64,000 nt of DNA from Floccularia luteovirens (taxonomy: Eukaryota; Basidiomycota; Agaricomycetes; Agaricales; Squamanitaceae). Shown here in pieces: positions 11,072 to 23,312 of the stretch. Position 1 is the stretch's first letter. Each line of letters starts with the position of its first letter. The notes under the pieces were generated by a model. It made no database searches. It had not been told where the DNA came from and worked only from the letters and a program-made list of their open reading frames with translations. The stretch spans positions 1,922,001-1,986,000 of the forward strand of contig VSJF01000005.1 of the NCBI GenBank assembly GCA_009739215.1, in the 5' to 3' direction. A program made the position numbers and the translations under genes.

Positions 11072-12413
11072 CTAAGTTGGCCCAAGTCCATATCGCTTCA
11101 GTTTCTCAAAGTATTTCTGCACTCGACTTGCCACCTGACGTGGGGTTCTCTTGCCGTCCATGGCGCGGGAAATCTTCTGCCATCTAACAAACATTCATTC
11201 AAAACGGCTTGATCGAGAATCGACGATAAACAACAAACCTAAACTTCTCCCCTTCCGGGATCTGTTCCAGTAGCTGTTCAAGTAATTGTTGTTCTGAAAC
11301 TGACCATGCTTGTTTATAAGTTTCGGGTTTTGGTTTCGTTAAGGCGTTTTCTTTTTTACTTTGAGAAAGATCGGGTGATTGTATGGCAGACGACGAACTT
11401 GGTTTAGTGGGTATGGATGTCTCCGATTTCTTCGACTTCTTCTTTGACCGCTTACCATCCGATTCGTCTGCTGCACCATCGGTGTCTTTTAACCTCGCTG
11501 TCGGACGACGTTTACGAGAGGAGTTATTAGCAGATGAAACGGGAGGTGGGGTATCAAGGGATGATGCAGGGATAGTGATAGTAGGATAGATGTCCACAGA
11601 AGTTGGTTGAGATCTGGAACCAAGTCCCTCATCAAGTGATATATCCACTTCCATACTTTCATCATCGAGGTCATGACGTATGAAGACACCCGATGCTCCC
11701 CTTGCACGAAATGAGGGCAACTTGAGTCCGCAAGATCGAATCTTGCACTTCTTGAGCTCCCGAATCTTCTCTCTTTCTCTTTCCTTCTTCAGTTCCTCCG
11801 GATCTACCTCCTCTTCACTTTCAATCTCAGGTTCTGACAAGGGTTCAAGGGATGCAAGGACGGGATCTACAATTATTTGCCGCTGTTGCTTGACCAACTT
11901 TTGGAGTTCAGAAAGCGGAGACCGTTGACGATTGTGAGGTTGATTCCTTTCGGTCAGCTTTTGTCGAAGTTTGGACGCGAATTCTTTTAGAGCAGAAGGG
12001 TCTACAATTCATATTGTTTGTTTTGTTACAGCAGAGATAAGATTGAATGTGTCACATACCATGGTTTTCAAAAACTGACCAGTGCAGACCTGGAATTGAC
12101 GGTTTCGGAACTTCATATTCGAGCAGGGCCTTGTCATTAGCCTGAAGTTGTATTCAGTCCTCTTCCATAGGGAAATCAGCGAGCAACCTACAACTTGTTC
12201 CAGCAGTGTCTCCGTCGAACAGTTTTGTACAAAGTTATTCCGTAGAACTTGGAGACGTTCAATATCCGATAAAGTTTGGTTCAACGCGGCTCTTTGGGTC
12301 TGAATAAACACTTCAAGCGCCTGAAAGCTGGAAAGATAAAACGTATTAGGAAAAAGGCTTGGACTTTTGAAACGAGATATTCATGCTTACGTCTGGACAC
12401 ATTTTTCATCCAT
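11072..12413 (-). CDS. SANT/Myb-domain nuclear protein, ZZZ3-like
   Basis: Exons from ATG 12413 to TAG 11072 encode an N-terminal helical region (TFQALEVFIQTQRAALNQT), a middle region with acidic and Lys/Arg-rich stretches (including RKRRPTARLK and KRSKKKSKK, likely nuclear localisation signals), and a C-terminal SANT/Myb domain. The domain reads AWSVSEQQLLEQLLEQIPEG...WQKISRAMDGKRTPRQVASRVQKYFEKLKRYGL. Its second half is the signature of the ZZZ3-type SANT domain (RTxxQVASRVQKYFxKL). Human ZZZ3 belongs to the ATAC histone acetyltransferase complex, but no ZZ finger is visible here, so only a chromatin or DNA-binding role is inferred. The ATG at 12413 was preferred over 12430 because only it gives a frame consistent with the first intron (GTAAGC donor). 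Confidence 0.75.
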
Positions 12414-12862
12414 TGAAGTCGTTTAGTCATTGATAGCAGGCCCTTTTTAACAGAATTCTTGGAAGGCCGGGTAACTTTTATACCTGTTCCACAAGCAGAA
12501 AAGGTTTACAATAAATTTCTCACGTGAGTATATTTGATAGATTTAAAGTTCAGCTGAGTTTTTCTATTTTGAACTCCGTATGCAGGTATTGTTATCATCC
12601 ATTCCTGCCACCTCGATGAGACACTTTGAATTCGGATAAAGCATCCACGGGGTGTACTTGATCAAGCAAACCATATGTATATTTTCTACCATATATCTAT
12701 CACATTTTTATGCATAAATCAGAGTATTTCAAATGTGTCCAAAGTTGACCACGTGCGATGTGACAGATCGTGATCGTGACGATATACAATAATTACTCTG
12801 CTTCATATAATCATTGCAATTTAAGCTCAAGGCTCTTCTTACTTTTCATCTATCTAGACACT
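12414..12862. promoter_or_regulatory. Divergent intergenic region between the SANT gene and TOF1
   Basis: About 450 bases separate the two start codons, so this stretch should carry both promoters. It is AT-rich. No clear TATA box at a fixed distance and no repeated operator were seen. Confidence 0.4.
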
Positions 12863-15800
12863 ATGGACGACAACGAGGTCATAGATATTTCATCTGACGA
12901 ATCCGACAAGGAAAAATCTCTTGACCTCAGGTCTATTCTTGAGCCGGTAATAGGAAGGGTCGTAGATGCCCTCGGTGGTTATGAAGATGGCGTATACCGC
13001 ATGGGTGATGAAGTAGTCGGGTGTCTAAAAGATCTTAAGAAACTGTGGCGAAAAGACGACACAGATGACGAACGGACCGTGGCGCGTATCTTTTGGGAAA
13101 CCAGAGTTTTGATCAATGACTTGATACCAATTCTACTAGTGACAGCAGGGAAGGGAGCGGTGGAGGATAAGCGTGCTATATTGTGCGCAGATCTCATGAC
13201 CGCTATGACATGGCCAATCGATATGGCTGAAGAACTCAAAGAGCTGGACGACGACCTGGATAGAGGTACTGATTATACACAACTGACGTTGAGTCATCTG
13301 CACTACAAAGCGGCGTTGTTAAAACCAAAAGTCATGGAAGCTCTCTTTGGCATTATGCTTCCGCCTCTGGCAAAACACTTCAAAGAGAGATCAGAACGAG
13401 ACGGTCAAATCATCAATGTTGTCCTACATCTTATACGGAATTTGGCATTTATCAAGGATTTGCCAATGAATTCCCATCTTAGCGCGGACCAGGGCAGAAT
13501 TCTCGAGTCTCCAATCAAAACTCATACGGACATTGTCAGAAACGCATACATTCCGGCTCCTTCTTACCATTGCGGCGAATTCTGGGAATGACCCGCTCCT
13601 TGCAAACTCGAATACTCTAGCTCTTGAGATATTCTACCTTCTTTATCGAGGAGTAAAACCCTCTTCTCTTGCCCAGGATCAATCCAAGGTGCAGTTTTCT
13701 TGTAACATATAGGTTAGTTTAAATCTCAAAAGGAACTCAGCAACCTGCAGAAAATCTGCGGCACCTCCTTGCCACAGAGCAACGTATTCGTCAAGACTTG
13801 GCTAGGAAGGCAACGTCTCGCCATTCCCGTTTCGGAACAACAATCTCTGTAAAGTTGAATCCCAAAAAGAGACCGCTTGAAACCGACGACACTTCCACGG
13901 CTGCCCCTGCTGCACCAGAATCCAAGGCATTTATTCTCCACAGACAACAGGCCATTAATAGCGAGGCGGGTAGTATAATGGATTTCACCAAAAAGCAAAA
14001 GAGTAAGAAAACGAACGTCGTGGACGAACTGGCCCGAGAAGATAACCTCTCCCTTGAGGCAAGGATGGCTTTACGACACCTTGCTGTTGAATTCCTTCAA
14101 GCTTGCTTCAATCGTACGTTTATACTAATACATATGGAGATATTAATGATAAATGTCCTTCTAGCTTTTTTGTCAGGCCTCCTTAAAGACATCAAATCAG
14201 AACGACCAAAGATAACCGAGAAAGATAATGTCCGACTTCTATTTGTAACAAAGTGGTTCCTAGAGTTCTTTCAATCAATGCGTGCAAAGGAAGAAACAAA
14301 TGGAGATGAAGAGAAATGGCCATTCGGGTACATAGCCGAGGTGACGGAGCGATCGTGGATTGTATGGGTGCTGAAGCGAATGCGTGAAGCTGTGGAAGAG
14401 AAGGCATTTCATTTTTACTCCTCGTGTCTTATGACCTATTTTGCCAACCAATTGACTCTTGCTTTAGCCAAAATTATGGACGGAGCTTCAAGCAGGCATA
14501 GAATGCTTAACCCAATTACTTCTCCTTATTGATAAATTATCCTCATCGGAGATAGCTGATTCCGCATTGGCTGATGCCGCGGAAGTTTTGCAACAACAAT
14601 TGATTTACAACGGAGAGGTCCTGGATATCGCTTATGATAGCTTACGCGCGTACAGGGAAGGCACGCAATCCTTGGCATATTTGGATTCCAGTATCTACTT
14701 AGCATATGCACTCCTGCGAATTTTGGAACGTTGGGGGAAGAATCAGGGAGGTATGTATGTTCGGAAAAAGTTGAAGAAAAAGAAAAAAGCCAAAGGTGAG
14801 TTCCTCGCATATGTAAAATATCTCAAACAAAAAAATAACAAAAAAAAATCTCTTCAAGCTATTGGGGAAGAAGACGGTATTCCCGATGTCGAAGAAGAGG
14901 TACAAGAAGTCGAAGATATCATTCACGAGACAATGTTCACATTTGAAGCATTTGAAATGGCAAGTCCTTGTCCGTTCCAACTCCACAACCTATCAATCTG
15001 TCAACTCATTTTTGTATCGGGGGTTTCCACGCTATCAGAAATTTGCACAGTCCGAGATAACTCACACCTTACTGGCTTACCTGGCGCGCTACAAAGAATT
15101 CACATCGTCAGAGCACATGCGCCGGGTCGTGAGCCTGATGCATCGACAAGCTGTCAAAGCAAAAGCAGAAGGGCTGTACTTCAAGGTTCGTGATTCTTGT
15201 TCAGTCTAGTTGATGTATGTGGCGTGGGCCTTCGTCTAACGCTGTTAACCTGTTGCAACGCTCCCTTGTGCCCTTTGCCCCACCCTTCCCCTACCTACAG
15301 GTGTCGACGTTGGATTTGTTCAAGTCGATCCTAGCGAATCAGAAGTCGTTACCACGCGACCAACCTTATAAAGACCTTGTGAATCTCATCAATTTCATTT
15401 TGCGCAAATTCTTTAAGGCTTTGGCCGATGATACGTTCCTGGCCATTGAGGTACGACCTTCGAAATAGTGTGATCTGTCCATTTTGAAATGAAAGGGTAT
15501 TGCTAACGCCACTTTATCTACTCTTGTACCCTAGGCTTATTTCCCAAAGAACCGCGGGCACTGGAAAAAATTCTCCAGTTGGGAGCCTGAGGAGAAGAGC
15601 AAGAGAGAGAAGAAAACTGTTCAAGATAAGCGCTTCCCACAGGATGTGGCAGTTAAAAAGGGATACTCTTGGAGTGACCAACTTGGAATTGCCATTGCTT
15701 GTCTAGTAGACGCTGGAAAACGGGATTTAGTTGAATGGACAAAGGAGGTAAAGCGAAAATTTTCTTTTTTCTGGTCTACCCCTTTGATACAGGATGGGGT

Positions 15801-17022
15801 TTAACATGTATTATTACAGATTTTGGCATTCGTTACCGACCAAAGGCAGAAGATTATTGCTGCTGTCGATGATAATGATGATAATGAGGATGAAGGCCGA
15901 GACCAAGATGATTTAGATTTACAAGATGTCGTTAAAAAAGGACCGTCCAACGAAGCAATGAGCAAGTTGACAGATTATGGTCAGACAATTATTCCTCTTT
16001 TGGGTGTAAATGTATAACCCATGCTTCACTTACAGCCATTCCATATCTCGACGATGAGCATGCTGAGGCCGCCAGCAAATATGCAGAACTCAAGCTTCTA
16101 TTCCGTCTTTCCAAATTCTCTATTTTCAATGAAGGTATAACACCCAAAGTCTATTTATAACGCGTGCGATCGTTGCTTACTGAGTGACTACATTTGTACT
16201 TCAGATGGCGATGAACTAGAATGGTATGTACCTGCTGGAATCACCCCGCCGGACCTTCGCAGCACCCTCAACGTCATCAATCAATTCCTTGAGACTCCAA
16301 TCGATCTCGATGGTAAAAAGCCATCTGAGCTCTTAGGGAAAAAGTCACGACGTCGAAGGCGACGGCGATCACCATCCCCAGAGGCGGAGGATGATGCGGC
16401 CCTTTCCGGGGACGAACCCAAACGGAGGAAACGAAAAGAAAGGCAAAAACAAGAGGTTCAATACAAGTCTGCACAGTTCATCGAGGACAGCGATGAGGAG
16501 TATGGTAACCTCGAAGCATTCCTTGCGAAGGAGGAGGAAAGGAGGCAACGTGCGCAAATGGCTGCTGATGCGGCAAACAAACCTATAACTGCCATGCGTC
16601 CTACGGGGACTAAGAAACGCCGTAAAAAGGGTGTCGACTCTCCCAGAGGGAGAAAGGGAAAGGCTAATAATATAAGGGAGTCGCAGTCGCACACTTTAGA
16701 GGCGGGAGATGATTCACCTACTCACAGTCTGGAGGTATCTGAAAACACCGACGAAAGTGATGATGAAAACGTTCTTGCTGGAGACAGCGGAAGCAGCGCC
16801 GGAATTGAGCGGGACGACGCGCCGGTCGCTAGTAGTAGTAAGCCTCGACCAAGACCGATTGGGTTGAAGGATGTAGGGACGTTGACTTTACCATCGTTCC
16901 CTCAAGCCGGACAGGGTAGTGTTGAGTCCCCTCGTGCTGATGACGATTCAGATGAAGTAGACTTAGAAGGGGTCAGATCGAAGCAGCGGGCTCGACGCGT
17001 GGTTTCATCTGATGAAGAGTGA
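12863..17022 (+). CDS. TOF1: TOF1/Timeless/Swi1 replication fork protection protein
   Basis: The product belongs to the Timeless/Tof1 family, which with Csm3/Tipin stabilises paused replication forks and supports the S-phase checkpoint. The N-terminal Timeless domain reads through LRSILEPVIGRVVDALGGYE, DEVVGCLKDLKKLWRKD, VARIFWETRVLINDLIPILL and VVLHLIRNLAFIKDLP. Later exons give LALEIFYLLYRGVKP, RHSRFGTTISVKL, FVTKWFLEFFQSMR, YVRKKLKKKKKAK and GYSWSDQLGIAIACLVDAGK. The end is basic and Ser/Asp-rich, finishing VVSSDEE, as in fungal Tof1. More than ten introns are present, and two seem to use GC donors (14406 and about 14959). Exon 1 carries one extra G in GGG at 13492-13494: the frame must shift there for SADQ to continue into EFSSLQSKL. 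Otherwise the gene looks functional. Confidence 0.88.
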
Positions 17023-17417
17023 TTTGTAGGTTGAATTTTTTTTAAAAACATTGTAAGCGCAAGTCCCTTACAACAAGGTCTCCCTCTCCGTTCTTACATT
17101 ATTAATCTCATTTTGTTTGCCTTGTGGGCATCTCACCCCGCCCTCATCATTCCAATGACATATGGAATTGTATTTTGTTTCTTGATATATATTTTGGAGA
17201 TCTACATTTCAAAGACAAAAAAAAAACAACGCGCACATTCGCCGCCGTTCAAACATTTTTTCCACAAGTTGCTTATCTATCTCCCACACTTTTTTGTGTT
17301 GGATCTGAATTAGAAGATTGCAGCCTCCACTGCCTTTTTATCGGAATCGTCCTAGTATTTCCGCTTTTTGTATCATTAAAAAAAATCGGCAAGTACTTAA
17401 GTGAAAAAATTTTCTAG

Positions 17418-17829
17418 ACAAAACCAAAATCCGTGCAGGCTCCTGTGACGTTTGAGGAAGAAGCATGGAGCAGTCTTCCAAAGGATTCATTTAATCGGTT
17501 GAACGGCACCGTTAAACAACACAGCCTTTACAATGTGGTGAGGTCAGGAGGCAGGCAAGGCTCAGCGCGTCTGTTATGTTTCTCATGAACTTAACTCTAT
17601 GTTGTGGTAGGATGCACCCTGTAAATGTCAGTGCAGGAATAGACTGAAGAAGAAAGAGTATCTGGCGGTTCGGATGTATGTACCGAACTCTCCTGTGGAA
17701 AAGATAACCTTAGCAAGGGGTGAAATCATCCTTCTCAGGTTCTTGGCGGCCAGAAAGCCCACCGGAGCTCGAGCAGTAGAACGTGAATTTCGGAAATGGT
17801 GTTCTCAACGAAAAATCCTGGATATTTAA
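17418..17829 (+). CDS. 3' exons of a small unknown gene (start not found)
   Basis: Three exons join with GT-AG introns in a consistent frame. The first, after a TAG acceptor at 17417, reads TKPKSVQAPVTFEEEAWSSL and ends near 17539. The second begins DAPCKCQCRNRLKKKEYLAV, with three cysteines in a CxCxC pattern. The last ends in EFRKWCSQRKILDI and TAA at 17827-17829. Upstream sequence (17030-17400) is AT-rich with no convincing first exon, so the gene may start in an unrecognised small exon or may be a remnant. I do not recognise the family. Confidence 0.45.
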
Positions 17830-19473
17830 TAAAAATTAATAGGCTTCAATCGAGGTGGCTCATGTGAGGGGTATTTCTAATAGGATCTACACGCATGTAT
17901 CGGGAACGGGGCCACAAGTGGATTTTTTTTACCTTGTGTGGATGAATAGACATCCCTGAATTGGATGGGAGAGAGTACTTAGATGAAAAGTTGGTGTTGG
18001 CACGAGGATGATGGTGTTGTTCTCAAAGAGTGCCTTGTCATTTCCAGATTCCCTCGAGTTGGTATCCCTTTCAGTTTCGGCAAATACAAGTAACTCCCTT
18101 GATAATGATAGCAAGAGAGATGGGTTAGGACCGTGCCGTGAATCCGAGAGAGATTCATAATAAACGGTCCTTATGGATGGACATACTGTCAATCAAGCTG
18201 GGGTAGGGTATTCGCGCGAGTTGGGAATATTTTATTTCGTTGCAATGTGTCCATGAGACCCTATGACTACCTAGATTAGGCACGGTGTGGCGTGAGTAGT
18301 GGCAAAGACTGAGAGGAAGACAAGAGAGTTTGCACCACAGACGAGTTAATTCGATGAGTACTCGCTAGCCCCGACGTTTCAGGACAGGGTATGTTCTATA
18401 TCAGAATCAGTAGCCTTTATCCCGGAATACTCCGAAAACACGGCGCTTCTTCCCAAAATCATTTCAACCACGGAGGCAAATTCTCCCGCATTGTACCTTC
18501 ACAGCCACAACTGGCTGGTAAGCAATCCGCCGTGAAGAGCGGACTGTTGGCGAATAACTAGCCATCAATTAAGTTGTAACAACAACTCAGTTCATCATAC
18601 CTACTCTATGGACAAGAAAACGTTTTTCAGATAAAATAAAATCCATCTAACCGGATAAGACCAGAAAGCGGGAGGATGGAGCATCAAGGGAGGACAAGGC
18701 AATTGGAGCTCAGCTGACAATTACTCGGAAATGAGCGATTGGATGATCTAAGTATTCATTGTATTTCCCATGGGGTCCGAGGGTATCGATGGAGGGGGGG
18801 TGAGGTGTGATTAGATTTGAGAAATAATATTAATAACCAGGATGACAATGTGACGAAGAAGCAGATGGAGATGGCCGCTGAGCGTGAAAAGAAGTAATAA
18901 AAAGAAAGAAAAAAATACCTGGGGGAGTGATGTTTGTCGCGGAGTTCGGAGAAACAAAATAAAAAAGAGATAAATTGTGGGAAAAAGACCAAGCGGGAGT
19001 AATTCAAAAAAAATGTTGATCCCCGATCAAAGAGAAGTATGCATGCATCCCCTCAGGTACGACGGACATCGCTGAATAGGAATCCCAAAAAGATAAGTGT
19101 GCCGCAATCTGCCGCTGTAGGTTTATGCAGACTCCGACTGCGTAACGGCCGAAAGTAAGGTAGTGTAGATGTAATCTTCAGGGAATGCAATCCGAGTTTA
19201 GATCTAACCCATAATTCAAGGCAACGACTGCACCTTCGAGATTTCATAGAACCAAGATTATGGCGCTCTCTATTACAGGGTCATGCCAGTTCAGAGTCTT
19301 TCGCCAGATCGAGGAAAGCGAACAATGCCGGGAAACCCATCACCACAATTGTCTACTCTCCAAACCTCACGCTTGGCTTTGGGCGCTGCAACAGTGTCCT
19401 TGATATAAGTTAGTCCTGTTCTCAATTTCTCTTTTCCAACCCCGATCCCCCTTGCCCCAACTTACGTTATCTT
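17830..19473. other. Long gene-free stretch upstream of the bZIP gene
   Basis: About 1.6 kb without a supported gene. ORFs of 60-90 codons on the minus strand (17929-18192, 18756-19007, 19053-19247) have no motif or splice context. The stretch near 19350-19470 is pyrimidine-rich on the plus strand (TCTCTTTTCCAACCCCGATCCCCCTTGCCCC), typical of a fungal 5' leader and promoter, so regulatory sequence for the bZIP gene is likely here. Confidence 0.45.
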
Positions 19474-20604
19474 ATGATGTCGTCGGTCACTAGCCATACG
19501 GCACATTCTGAACGCCCTGAACGCAGCCGTAATGCAAAAGCTCAAGCTAGACATCGTGCAAAACGAAAGGCATATATCGAACAAGTACGTTGTGTTCTAT
19601 CATTTCTCAAAACATTTTATTTATTTTATTTCATTTAGCTCGAGCAGACCGTGACCAAACTTCAAACTGCTCTTGGCTTCTCAACCGAGCAGGTTGCTGC
19701 TCTTCCCCCACCTTTGATCAAGATACGTGAGCTAGAGCAAGATATCGCAAGACTGCAGAAAGAAAATGAAGAGCTCCGGCGCATGCTTTCCGAAAGTGGC
19801 GCAAGGGGTCCCATGGATTTGGCACGGCGGAACTCTTTCACGACATATCAAGATGCTCGCAACTGCGACCGCGATTATAAGAGGCGAAAAATGCCTATTG
19901 ATGGTGTCTACATTGTAAACATCCCAATTTACTTACCTCCCTTTTTTTTTCCCTTCTAAAAATCTATTTTCGTTCTACAGAGCCCCAGCGAGACACCCCC
20001 GCAAGGGAACGATGGTATCCGACCACCCCCTTTGACGATCCCGCAACCTTTGTCGCATCACTACGGCAACATTGCATCGAATTCCGCTAATCACGGTAGT
20101 TCATCAATGTTCAGCCTGCATGCCCCTGCATTTCAAATGCCAAATACCCCTTCGGGCTCGAGTGCAACCTCGAGTCCCCCATTCTCGGCGAGTGTTATTT
20201 CCTGTTAACACCAACCTATGCTTTTGGCAAGATTGGTCTCGAGAATTTCTTTCGATCCTAGTGACGTTATGTGTCCTTGTAGCCCGCTCAAATGCAAGCC
20301 CCCTCGCACTCTCCGATGGATCACCGACCCTCGCTATCAAACAACCCTCATGCATTGTCGGGCTATGGACAACACTCTTACGAGCCAGTAAAAGTTGAAG
20401 AAGAAGGCTACGCTGTAAGTCTTACAACCGCGCCAATTTATCATTCTTTACTGATGAACCCCTCCGTTTTTAAAGCCTCCAAATCATCACGCTTCGCATG
20501 CTGGTCATTATTCGATTCCCCATTATCCAACTACGTCCCCAGAAAATACTATGGACACTTGGCATGCGTACTCGTCCGAAAGAGCACAACACCTCCAACG
20601 GTAG
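19474..20604 (+). CDS. bZIP transcription factor
   Basis: The protein starts MMSSVTSHTAHSERPERSRN and continues into a basic region with the N-x7-R signature (NAKAQARHR, then AKRKAYIEQ). An intron falls exactly between the basic region and the leucine zipper. The zipper reads LEQTVTKLQTALGF with heptad leucines continuing through IKIRELEQDIARLQKENEEL. The rest is Ser/Pro/His-rich low-complexity sequence, likely an activation region, ending SSERAQHLQR and TAG at 20602-20604. Five exons join in frame. It should bind DNA as a dimer in the nucleus; the target genes and pathway cannot be told. The two in-tandem ATGs at 19474 and 19477 make either a possible start. Confidence 0.88.
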
Positions 20605-21615
20605 ATCAGGCAGTGAGTGAAAGTTATGTACACCCAAACGAACATTATGATTTGTAGACTATACCCCATGCTCTGTAACTGGTATACTGATGCAATTTTT
20701 GCTGTCGATTCTGAAATTTGATTATAATGTTGTTGTTTCCACTCTCCCCCTTTAAATGTGATCTCAAGTGAAAGAAAACAAGCGCAGTTGATTTTTTGAT
20801 TCTTTTCTTTCTTTTCCTAGTTCACAACGTTATTGCAAGTTCTGAAATATTACGAGAGGTTCGGTAAAGCTTAATTATTCGTGAGATATAGAAGATCCGA
20901 AGCAGTTCTTTAGATCTACACTGGTGCCGGCATTGCGAAGGCCCCTCAGGAAAAGTGTCTCTCGTAAGTTCCAGGAGTTTGAGATTCTATGAACCTTTGC
21001 TTCTCGGCTATCATGCCCCACAGTTGGCGCACCACAGAAAAAGAAAAAGAAAGAAAACATGAATACACGCAAGCCTCTCAATGTTATCAATAGCGTGTAC
21101 GGTGGATCATCATAGAAGAATGTCAACTATGTCAAATTGACTTTGGCACTAGTTAAATGAAAGTTTACATGCAGATGGAATGATTCTTAGTGGCACAAAT
21201 TAAATAAATTGTGAGTAGCAAATCAATTGTTATCTAATCAATCACAATAATATATCAATTGATACCGCTTGTACTTGCTACCGTCGACCTTCGTTATACT
21301 GTCACGGAATAGCATATTGTGTTCGATATGCTGGCATATCCTAATCCTTGACAACTAATCATCCATCCAATACATGACCGAACGAACAACATAGGTTGAC
21401 CATTTGTGGCATTGCCGCTTTGACTCTCCATTCAGAGGTGTTGTGGCCCTCTTTATACGACATTCTTTTAGTGAGACATTCACTCGCATGGGCCATACAC
21501 GCTACACCCCCATTGTTTTCTTCACGAGCCACAAATATACCAGGTATAAAACAAACAGTATGATCAAGCGCTAACCTCCTATTCCAATTTTTCTTTTTCT
21601 TTCGCTTCTCCCGAA
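20605..21615. other. Intergenic stretch after the bZIP gene
   Basis: About 1 kb with scattered short ORFs and AT-rich runs. The region around 21180-21300 is very AT-rich (several AATTGATA and CAATTG repeats). No gene, RNA or element boundary is evident. Confidence 0.4.
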
Positions 21616-23312
21616 ATGCCTGGGAGCACATCAACTAACTCTGAAAGTGGAACTAGTGTTAACACCCCCGGTCTGGAACAACAACTACGCGACAACAATG
21701 TTGCAATTCTGACAAATACATTAGACGGCACAAGTAAGGCGGTAATCCTGTGGTTTCTTTCACCTATTTGTTATTAACAGTCCGTGACCACTTTCCTACT
21801 TGGTTCATTGTTTTAGCCCTGGGCATGCATGACCTGAGTGGCACAATGCTGAGCCCAGCCACCATAATTGAATCAATTGATACACCAGAAACTCGTTTCC
21901 TTGTTTGGGTTTCAGTCAAGAAGACATTTGAAGCATGGCAACGGTGAGGCTTTTCGGGCGATAGCGTCCGACCACGCAGAACAGTACAGCTGATAAGATA
22001 CTGAACAAGGCGGCCACGAAATGTCAATGTTAGGCATCACGTTGCGACGGCATTCAACCAGCTGGTACGTCGTTTCTTACCCCCTGATCCAGAAACCAGA
22101 GTCGAATTCCCTGTTTCTACTTTCTTATTCGTGATTCAGTTATTCGAGTTGCACAAATCAATCTCAGATCGGGTCTCCGGTCCGCATTTCACCTTCGTGG
22201 ATCCCCGTCACAGCCAAAATACAGAAGCATTAGTGTTGCACACGAAACGATTATTCAAGATGTTCTACCAGAATGGGGTGAAGCCGGACCATATCATAAT
22301 TGGGGTATGTTTGCTGTACCGCTGTCTGTTACGCGGTTTCAGCTATCATCTTTTATTCGTAGATCGCCGCAACAGAGGCAGGTATTTTGGCGGCCAATGC
22401 CCTGCGAAACACCGGCATCCTAGTTAATCTATATCACGTTACCGGTCTCGCTCATGCAGCTGTATGCGCAGAGGTGGGTGCAGCATCACTGACAATTCCC
22501 GTAGGAACGGTGAGTTTGTGTTTGTGGTGTATTTTAACCATGTGCTTGCTAATACATAGTAAAAAAAAATTATTCCCTGGGAAATCAGTTGCTGGATGTA
22601 TCATATCGGAAGCGGAACGCCGCCCACAATAAATCTTTGAGTATTGAAAACGAAATAGGCAACATACAATCGACCTTGGCATATTTTAGAATAAACAATA
22701 TCAGGACCAAAATCATAGGAACAGAATTCAGAGAAGTGCGTACATGTTTTTTTGGGATGTGATCATCTTACATGTGCTACAAAAACTGATTGAGGAATCA
22801 AGTTGACAGAAATCGGCTTACTTAGTGATTTTGACGCTGTGTGTGCTTCAAGACACCAAGTTGACAGATTGAAGTGGAGCAAAGTTCCCATCACACCATG
22901 CGACTACAATAACCCCTCTCCAGCTGTCTTGCGAGCGCAACAAGCCAAATACCCTTTCGAGAAACTGTCCGACAAGCAAGGGATTGTGAAATTATTATCT
23001 GCCCAAACCCAGAGAAAAATAGATGCGACATTGCCTGCCATATTGTCGAAAATGACTGAAGATATGAGAAACATCGAATATGTTATTGCGGACGAGGTGG
23101 AATACCAATTCTCACTAGGAACGATGGATTTGAACACCTTGTATGAACTAATGCCACCAGTACAGGTAATCGACGAGACCATCGCAAGAAACGCTCGAAA
23201 ACAAAAACAAATTGATCTGTGGACGGAAGAAATGCGCTCCAAGTCGATATCAAAGGGGGCAGGTCTGCAATTAAACGCAAGTGGATATATCGATGAGGAC
23301 GAAATGTTTTAA
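21616..23312 (+). CDS. Transaldolase-family protein lacking the catalytic lysine
   Basis: Exons join in frame from ATG 21616 to TAA 23310-23312. Family features run in order: MLSPATIIESIDTPETRFLV, HHVATAFNQ, RLFKMFYQNGVKPDHIIIG, IAATEAGILAANALRNTGIL, VNLYHVTGLAHAAVCAEVGA, SLTIPVGTLLDVSYRK, LAYFRINNIRTKIIGTEFRE and FDAVCASRHQVDRLKW. A helical C-terminal extension of about 130 residues follows, ending DEDEMF. Transaldolase of the pentose phosphate pathway uses a Schiff-base lysine in a (L/I)IKI(A/P)(A/S)TWEG block. Here the aligned residue is glycine (IIIG|IAATEAG), coded right at an exon end before a standard GTATGT donor. The protein is therefore probably not a classical transaldolase and may be a pseudoenzyme or have another role. 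Confidence 0.78.
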
